DNA of 64,000 nucleotides from Lysinibacillus_B sp031181585 (GTDB taxonomy: Bacteria > Bacillota > Bacilli > Bacillales_A > Planococcaceae), in contig NZ_CP154840.1 in the NCBI RefSeq assembly GCF_047301505.1, forward strand, positions 2,170,001 to 2,234,000. The letters run 5' to 3'. The notes under the pieces were generated by a model that did no database searches, was not told the DNA's origin, and was given only the letters and a program-made list of their open reading frames with translations. Both the position numbers and the translations under genes were made by a program. Positions 58,864-64,000 of the stretch are shown piece by piece. Every line of letters starts with the position of its first letter. Within the stretch, counting starts at the first letter, position 1.

Positions 58864-59772
58864 ATGATTGAATTAAAAAATATCGGTGTCCGCTTTTCTG
58901 GAAGAGATGTGCTAAAGAATATTTCTATTGTGTTCAGGCCAGGGGAAATCATCGGTTTAGTAGCACCAAACGGGACAGGGAAGTCGACACTGATGAATGT
59001 CATAATGAACTACCTTAACCCGCATAGCGGCCAAGTTATTTTTAATGAAAAACTAGGCTATACAAGTAAGAAAAACGAAATCCAAATTCATCAGCTCATT
59101 TCGATGATGCCAGATCAGAGTGATTTGTATAACTATCTTTCCGGCAGAGAGCATTTAAAGATTTACTGCTCGATGTGGAACAGCGATAAGCAGCTGATTG
59201 ATCAAACAATCGCTGCACTTGATATGAATTCTTATATCAATAAGAAAACAGGCACATACTCCCTTGGCATGCGCCAGCGGCTTTGTTTTGCGATGCAAAT
59301 TGTATCGGATACACAAATGATGCTGATGGATGAAGTGATGAACGGACTAGATCCTACTCAGGTAGAGATTATTTCAATGATATTAGAGAAAAAGAAATCA
59401 GAGGGAAAAACAATTATTGTTGCATCTCATTTACTTGAGAACCTGGAGAAGTATGCAGACCGGATTTTCTTTTTTAAAAATGGTGAACTGGAGCTGGTAA
59501 GCGACTTATCCCCTGGCTTTGAACAGAAAGAATTGACTTCAATTCGAGTGGAAATACTGCCAGAGACGGTTCGTAGTACTCTGGTAAAAGAGTTCCCGCA
59601 GCTTACTATCCAAACATTGCCGAATGGTGTAACCCTTATTGATGTAAAGAACGCTGCTCCCCAGGAAGTAACAAGTATTGTAGCTTTCCTTCAGGCGAAT
59701 GAAGTAACAGAATTCAGCTTAGGAAAAGTGACCCTGCTTGACTTATACTCCATGTATTATCAGAAACATTAA
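58864..59772 (+). CDS. ABC-2 exporter ATP-binding protein
   Basis: A 302-residue ATPase. Walker A reads APNGTGKST (Ala in place of the first Gly), the Q-loop region MMPDQSDLYNYLSG is normal, the signature is YSLGMRQRL and Walker B is MLMDEVMNGLDP (Val replacing the usual Pro after Asp-Glu). The catalytic Glu and the H-loop His (VASHLLENLEKYAD) are kept, so it should hydrolyse ATP. A C-terminal domain of about 80 residues follows. GGAGGGAAGAT precedes the ATG; last gene of the exporter operon. Confidence 0.88.
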   Translation: MIELKNIGVRFSGRDVLKNISIVFRPGEIIGLVAPNGTGKSTLMNVIMNYLNPHSGQVIFNEKLGYTSKKNEIQIHQLISMMPDQSDLYNYLSGREHLKIYCSMWNSDKQLIDQTIAALDMNSYINKKTGTYSLGMRQRLCFAMQIVSDTQMMLMDEVMNGLDPTQVEIISMILEKKKSEGKTIIVASHLLENLEKYADRIFFFKNGELELVSDLSPGFEQKELTSIRVEILPETVRSTLVKEFPQLTIQTLPNGVTLIDVKNAAPQEVTSIVAFLQANEVTEFSLGKVTLLDLYSMYYQKH

Positions 59773-59852
59773 TCTGTAAAATCTTCCTTACTAAAGGCCG
59801 AGGTGGCCGGTATAGCTGGTTGTCTATAATGTATAGTATATTTTTCATCCGT

Positions 59853-59880
59853 GAGGCTATAGCAATATAGCCTCTTTTAT
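59853..59880 (+). terminator. Terminator after the ABC-2 operon
   Basis: GAGGCTATA (59853-59861) and TATAGCCTC (59866-59874) form a perfect 9 bp stem with loop GCAA; TTTTATATT follows. Confidence 0.87.
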
Positions 59881-60018
59881 ATTATGTCATTTTATTGAAT
59901 ACTAATAAAAAAGCAGGGACACAGCGATTTTTGTAGAAGTGTTATAATAAAGAAATTTGAACGTGGGGAAAAAGCGTGGGAGCGTACATATAATACTTTT
60001 TATAAATGGGAGAGATGA

Positions 60019-60864
60019 ATGATGAGTTTATTTCCATTAAGTTTAAAAGAAGTACCAGCGATCGGAATGGGTACATGGTATATGGGGGAAGATCCGGATA
60101 AGCGTTCACAGGAAATCAAGGCACTTCAGACGGGCATTGAGCATGGCCTCACACTTATAGATACAGCTGAGATGTATGGGGATGGGCTTGCTGAAGAGCT
60201 GGTCGGAGAAGCAATAAAGCCGTACGATCGGTCACAACTCGCGCTTGTGACAAAGGTATACCCATGGAATGCATCTGGTGACAAAATGCGTCTAAGTCTT
60301 GAACACAGCCTGAGACGTCTGCAAACGGATTATGTAGACCTGTATCTTTTGCATTGGCGTGAGGATACGCCGCTTGAAGAAACAATTGAAATGTTTGAGC
60401 AATTAAAGGCAGAAGGGAAGCTTCGTGCCTGGGGTGTGTCGAACTTCGATGCAGCGGATATGAAGGAACTAGAAACGATTTCAGCAAACTGTGCTACGAA
60501 CCAAGTTCTCTATAATATGAGCAATCGCGGGATTGAGTTTGATTTATTGCCATGGATGCGTGAACGGCAAATGCCTTTAATGGCCTATACACCGCTTGGC
60601 CATGGAGATACGTTGAAGGCCAACTTTACGAAAAATCCAATATTGCTGGAAATTGCTGCACAGCACAAATGCTCGGTTTATCAAATATTATTAGCTTGGT
60701 GTATCCGTGCAGGAGATGTCATCGCCGTCCCGAAATCGGGTAATCCTGAACATGTAAAGGCCAATGCAAGAGCGTTAGAGATTAAGCTTAATGACGAAGA
60801 ACTCAATCTAATCGAGGCAATATTCCCGCGGCCTTTACATAAAACACCGTTAGAGGTGCTATAA
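60019..60864 (+). CDS. Aldo/keto reductase
   Basis: A 281-residue AKR. The catalytic tetrad is visible: Asp in LIDTAEMYGDG, Tyr53-type in the same stretch, Lys in LVTKVYPWN and His in DLYLLHWRED. GVSNFDAADM and the C-terminal IAVPKSGNPEHVKANARAL (NADPH 2'-phosphate loop) are family signatures. It reduces aldehydes or ketones with NADPH. GGGAGAGATGA precedes the ATG pair at 60019/60022. Confidence 0.93.
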   Translation: MMSLFPLSLKEVPAIGMGTWYMGEDPDKRSQEIKALQTGIEHGLTLIDTAEMYGDGLAEELVGEAIKPYDRSQLALVTKVYPWNASGDKMRLSLEHSLRRLQTDYVDLYLLHWREDTPLEETIEMFEQLKAEGKLRAWGVSNFDAADMKELETISANCATNQVLYNMSNRGIEFDLLPWMRERQMPLMAYTPLGHGDTLKANFTKNPILLEIAAQHKCSVYQILLAWCIRAGDVIAVPKSGNPEHVKANARALEIKLNDEELNLIEAIFPRPLHKTPLEVL

Positions 60865-60897
60865 AGACTGCGGTTTCTAAATGGATTGCTATTCAGC

Positions 60898-60935
60898 AAA
60901 GAACCCCTTCTATATGGAGGGATTTCTTTTTCTTT
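60898..60935 (+). terminator. Terminator between AKR and AIM24 genes
   Basis: AAGAACCCCTTC pairs imperfectly with GGAGGGATTTCTT around TATAT; TTTTCTTT follows. Confidence 0.7.
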
Positions 60936-60986
60936 ACATAATTGTGTAACGATTTGTATATTGTAAGAATTAGAGGAGTGTTGATA

Positions 60987-61679
60987 TTGAACCGATATTC
61001 GATTGATGAATTTATTAAAAATACGGAACAAGTAGATAAGGGCGAAGGCTTTTTTGAATTGGAAACACCACGCATGCTAGAAGTGAATCTAGATAGCCTC
61101 GTGTGGGCAAAGGCGGGCTCAATGGTTGCTTATCATGGAAAAATCAAATTTGAGCGTGAAGGGGTACTAGAGCACGGAATCGGAGCGATGTTCAAAAAGG
61201 CATTAACAGGTGAAGGGGCCGCTCTTATGAAAGCAACCGGGCAAGGAAAGTTATATCTTGCTGACAGCGGCAAAAAAATCATCATTCTTCATCTGCAGAA
61301 CGAATCAATTTATGTAAACGGCAACGATTTACTGGCATTTGAGCCAACGATCAAACATGAAGTGAAGCTGATGAGAAAGGTTGCCGGTATGATGGCGGGC
61401 GGCTTGTTTAATGTTCGCTGTGAAGGAACAGGTTTAGTAGCAATTACTGCACATTACGAGCCATTAACATTGCGTGTAACACCCGGGAAACCAATCATTA
61501 CGGACCCGAATGCAACGGTAGCATGGTCCGGGAATCTCCAGCCCGAATTCCAAACGGATATTTCATTAAAAACGTTCATAGGAAGAGGCAGCGGAGAATC
61601 GATTCAAATGCGTTTTGAAGGGGATGGATTTGTCATCATTCAACCGTATGAAGAATCTTATATGCAGACTCAAAGCTAG
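60987..61679 (+). CDS. AIM24-family protein
   Basis: A 230-residue protein of the AIM24/TIGR00266-like family, a double-stranded beta-helix fold: LEVNLDSLVWAKAGSMVAYHGKIKFER at the start, GQGKLYLADSGKKIIILHL in the middle and PNATVAWSGNLQPEF near the end are typical. Gly-rich AGMMAGGLFNVRCEGTG is conserved. Bacterial role is unknown; the yeast member is mitochondrial. The TTG at 60987 is preferred because GAGGAG lies nine bases upstream. Cytoplasmic, single gene. Confidence 0.88.
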   Translation: MNRYSIDEFIKNTEQVDKGEGFFELETPRMLEVNLDSLVWAKAGSMVAYHGKIKFEREGVLEHGIGAMFKKALTGEGAALMKATGQGKLYLADSGKKIIILHLQNESIYVNGNDLLAFEPTIKHEVKLMRKVAGMMAGGLFNVRCEGTGLVAITAHYEPLTLRVTPGKPIITDPNATVAWSGNLQPEFQTDISLKTFIGRGSGESIQMRFEGDGFVIIQPYEESYMQTQS

Positions 61680-61704
61680 AGCGGAAGTAAAAAGCAAATA
61701 ACAT

Positions 61705-61749
61705 AAGGGATATGACCCATCATGACTTGGAGGCATATCCCTTTTTTTA
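61705..61749 (+). terminator. Intrinsic terminator after the AIM24 gene
   Basis: AAGGGATATG (61705-61714) and CATATCCCTT (61734-61743) form a perfect 10 bp stem with a T-run to 61748. Confidence 0.9.
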
Positions 61750-62173
61750 GCTGGAATCTTTTCATAATGTAAAGGAAATACCTTTACTCTTCTATCCCAT
61801 ATAAGAAGGCAAATTGTTTATTTCGCTAAGCACGTTTTCCTATTTTTATAATTCATCAAATAGTAAGGGAAATATGTATAAAAAAAACGAATAATTAAAT
61901 CTAAAAACCAACTAAACGTTCGCCTTTTTAAAGGCAAAATGCGATTTCTCCATCGGCGGGATCCTTCGTAGTTTTCCTTACAACCGAACATTCATTAGTT
62001 TCATCCAAAAATCTTTGGTCCTATTAAAGGCGTAATAGAAGAATCAAATTCCTTTTTAACATCCATTTCTGCTATTTTTTGAAACTTTCGTATACTTTTT
62101 ACGTATAGCAATAGTAGAAGAATAGAGCAGCTTAAGATCCCGCATCAAGCATAGAGAAAACGGAGGGTTTAAA
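61750..62173. other. Gene-free stretch upstream of the SLH hydrolase gene
   Basis: About 420 bases. It contains a short GCCTTTTTAAAGGC palindrome (near 61922-61935) and AT-rich sequence that should hold the hydrolase promoter. No gene seen. Confidence 0.4.
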
Positions 62174-63970
62174 ATGAAAAAGAAATTGTATACAACGGTT
62201 TTAGCCTCTACATTGATGATCCCAGCAGTAGTCGTACCTGTAAATGCAGAGAGCTCATTTAAGGACGTAGCTGCATCCAGTTCATATAGTGAAGCTATCA
62301 GCTATTTGAAGGCAGAGGGGATTATCACCGGCTATGGTGACGGCACATTCCGGCCTTTTGAAACCATCTCTAGACAGCATATACTGTCAATTCTCGATAA
62401 AATGTTGGACTTACCGCCAATTCGTGAAGCAAAAGCCTTTACAGATGTACCGGCGAGTCATCCATATTACAATGCCATTCAAAACGCTTATCAAGCAGGA
62501 ATCATAAATGGATACCAGGATGCTACGTTTAAACCCGATGCACCTGTTACACGTGCACAAATGGCTAAAATCCTTACGCTTGCTTTTGAGCTGAAAACGG
62601 ATACAACTGCCGCTTTCCACGATGTATCTGCCAGCCACTGGAGTTATGAATACGTGCAGGCTCTTGCTGGAAACAACATTACTACTACTAGCAATACAGG
62701 TCTTTATCGACCGAATGAGCAATTAACGAGAGGTCAATATGCCTTGTTCCTATACAGGTTGTTACATATGGAAGAAGATTCACAGCAGCCATTGCCTGTT
62801 GGCCATTGGAGCGGGACAATTGAAATTCCGCAAAGTCCTTTAGGCGTGCAATTAACTATAAAAGAGGATAGTACCGGTACATTTTCTGTTCCTGCGCAAG
62901 GCTTGAAGGATTACCCTGTCAAATCGATTAAAACGACAGGTGATTCGTTCCTGGTAGAAATTGATATTGCAGGCTCTCAAATGGTTATTGAAGGAAAAGC
63001 AGCAGAAGGGAAGATTACAGCGGTCTTCACACAAAACGGCATGTCGTTCCCGCTGACTTTGACACCTTATGAGGTACCGGAAGTAACGTATGAGGAGTGG
63101 AGTGTTCCCGTAGCAGGCGGCGAACTTGCAGTTGCATTGCAATGGCCGGCTATTGAATCTTCCACACCGGTGCCTGTTGCCATTATTATTGCAGGTTCGG
63201 GCGCTACTAATAAAGATGGTAATACGATTGCCGGGGAAAATAACAGCTTAAAAATGCTTGCTGAAGGGTTAGCAGCACAAGGGGTTGCGACGATTCGTTA
63301 TGATAAGCGGGGAGTTGGCGAAAATGCCGCACTTATAAAAAAGGAAGAGGATTTACTGTTTACTAGCTATGCACAGGATGTCGAAAGTATCGTAAAGGCT
63401 GTTAAGGAAGACGCCCGTTTCTCGGAAGTACATTTAATCGGTCATAGCGAGGGATCATTAGTTGGTATGGTTGCGGCAGCTTCGACAGAGGTAGACTCAA
63501 TCGTTTCCATTGCAGGTGCCGGCCGCCCGATAGAAGAAGTGCTACTTGAACAATTATCTGCCCAACTGCCTGCGGATCTATTGCAAACGAGTCAATCCAT
63601 TCTTACCTCTTTGAAAAAAGGAGAGCTTGTAGCAGATGTACCGGAAAGCTTGTATTCCTTATTTAGACCTTCTGTACAGCCATATATGATTTCTTGGCTG
63701 CAATATAATCCCGCAGACATCATTAAATCACTTGATGTACCAGTGTTAATTGTCCAAGGGAAAAATGATTTACAAGTGAAGGTGACAGACGCAGAAAAAC
63801 TCGGTGCAGCAGATCCAAGTGCAGAGGTTGTGTACTTCGACAAGATGAACCATGTGTTAAAAGAAGCACCGGCAGATCAGGCAGGAAATCTAGCTACGTA
63901 TGCAAATCCGACGCTGCCGCTTGCTGATGGACTTGTAGATCATATTAGTTCTTTTATTTCCAACCAATAA
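62174..63970 (+). CDS. S-layer-homology-anchored alpha/beta hydrolase
   Basis: A 598-residue exported protein: signal peptide (1-27, cleaved near VNAES), three SLH modules (about 28-75, 88-140, 145-195, with GYGDGTFRPFETISR and GYQDATFKPDAPVTR), a beta-rich linker domain (about 200-300) and an alpha/beta hydrolase (310-598). GHSEGS from 423 holds catalytic Ser425; the Asp of GKNDLQ and the His of MNHVLKEA complete the triad. SLH modules bind pyruvylated cell-wall polymer, so it is a cell-surface esterase-like enzyme. Substrate unknown. CGGAGGGTTTAAA precedes the ATG. Confidence 0.93.
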   Translation: MKKKLYTTVLASTLMIPAVVVPVNAESSFKDVAASSSYSEAISYLKAEGIITGYGDGTFRPFETISRQHILSILDKMLDLPPIREAKAFTDVPASHPYYNAIQNAYQAGIINGYQDATFKPDAPVTRAQMAKILTLAFELKTDTTAAFHDVSASHWSYEYVQALAGNNITTTSNTGLYRPNEQLTRGQYALFLYRLLHMEEDSQQPLPVGHWSGTIEIPQSPLGVQLTIKEDSTGTFSVPAQGLKDYPVKSIKTTGDSFLVEIDIAGSQMVIEGKAAEGKITAVFTQNGMSFPLTLTPYEVPEVTYEEWSVPVAGGELAVALQWPAIESSTPVPVAIIIAGSGATNKDGNTIAGENNSLKMLAEGLAAQGVATIRYDKRGVGENAALIKKEEDLLFTSYAQDVESIVKAVKEDARFSEVHLIGHSEGSLVGMVAAASTEVDSIVSIAGAGRPIEEVLLEQLSAQLPADLLQTSQSILTSLKKGELVADVPESLYSLFRPSVQPYMISWLQYNPADIIKSLDVPVLIVQGKNDLQVKVTDAEKLGAADPSAEVVYFDKMNHVLKEAPADQAGNLATYANPTLPLADGLVDHISSFISNQ

Positions 63971-64000
63971 GTCCTAATTAGCACTAACTATATTCTTGAA

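Noticed and set aside
1..64000. CRISPR array, rRNA or tRNA genes
   Set aside because: No regularly spaced repeats of 25-35 bases and no cloverleaf or rRNA-like sequence were seen on either strand, though a tRNA scan was not run.

Overview
The window looks like chromosomal DNA of a low-GC Gram-positive bacterium of the Bacillaceae/Planococcaceae type (Lysinibacillus- or Solibacillus-like). The reasons are strong AGGAGG ribosome binding sites, frequent TTG starts, T-box leaders, MntR-, Fur- and LexA-type boxes, many U-tailed terminators, close B. subtilis relatives (Yng leucine-catabolism proteins, YkuD, MntABCD) and SLH-type surface anchoring. The genus is an inference. I saw no rRNA, tRNA, CRISPR array, replication origin or complete prophage.

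Layout. 1-3.7 kb: end of a leucine/isovalerate catabolic operon (biotin carboxylase end, biotin carrier, HMG-CoA lyase, methylglutaconyl-CoA hydratase, carboxyltransferase) in the B. subtilis yng order. 3.7-6.3 kb: small membrane proteins, a DinB-like protein and a coiled-coil protein. 6.3-7.6 kb: a complete IS3-family element. 7.8-16.5 kb: PadR regulator with an MFS exporter, an Excalibur protein, a GIY-YIG nuclease, a paired SMR exporter divergent from an LmrA-type TetR regulator, an SDR dehydrogenase and a PCYCGC lipoprotein. 16.6-22.5 kb: MFS transporter, argS behind an arginine T-box, an L,D-transpeptidase, a Pro/Gly-rich protein and a tyrosine recombinase preceded by an SOS box and a terminator. 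22.6-26.3 kb: mntABCD behind an MntR-like operator. 26.4-32 kb: two tandem paralogous small proteins, a PAS-GGDEF-EAL protein, a small protein divergent from an XRE-TPR regulator, and a large acidic protein with internal repeats. 32.1-33.6 kb: a MITE-like inverted-repeat segment and an internally deleted IS1182-like element.

34-41 kb: YdhK-like lipoprotein, an RsgA paralogue behind what looks like a leader-peptide attenuator, two GNAT proteins, a Ste24-type protease and a Baeyer-Villiger-type monooxygenase. 41.4-46.6 kb: a siderophore ABC uptake operon divergent from a ferredoxin-NADP reductase, with a Fur box between them. 46.8-49.7 kb: a GNAT gene behind a T-box with a leucine-type specifier, then a CoaB-like protein, a frameshifted nucleotidyltransferase and another GNAT. 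50-56 kb: fructosamine kinase-like protein, quinone oxidoreductase, small membrane proteins, an S9 peptidase and a second DinB-like protein. 56.5-59.8 kb: a three-gene ABC-2 exporter. 60-64 kb: aldo/keto reductase, AIM24 protein and an SLH-anchored alpha/beta hydrolase.

The least ordinary signals are regulatory: the rsgA leader at 34.74-34.97 kb, the T-box on a lone acetyltransferase at 46.8 kb, the XRE-TPR regulator with a divergent small protein and repeated GTTTAA-N5-TTAAAC sites at 29 kb, the tandem small paralogues at 26.45 kb, and the SOS box followed by a terminator at 21.4 kb. All functions are read from sequence by eye and from recalled family motifs; no database search was run.
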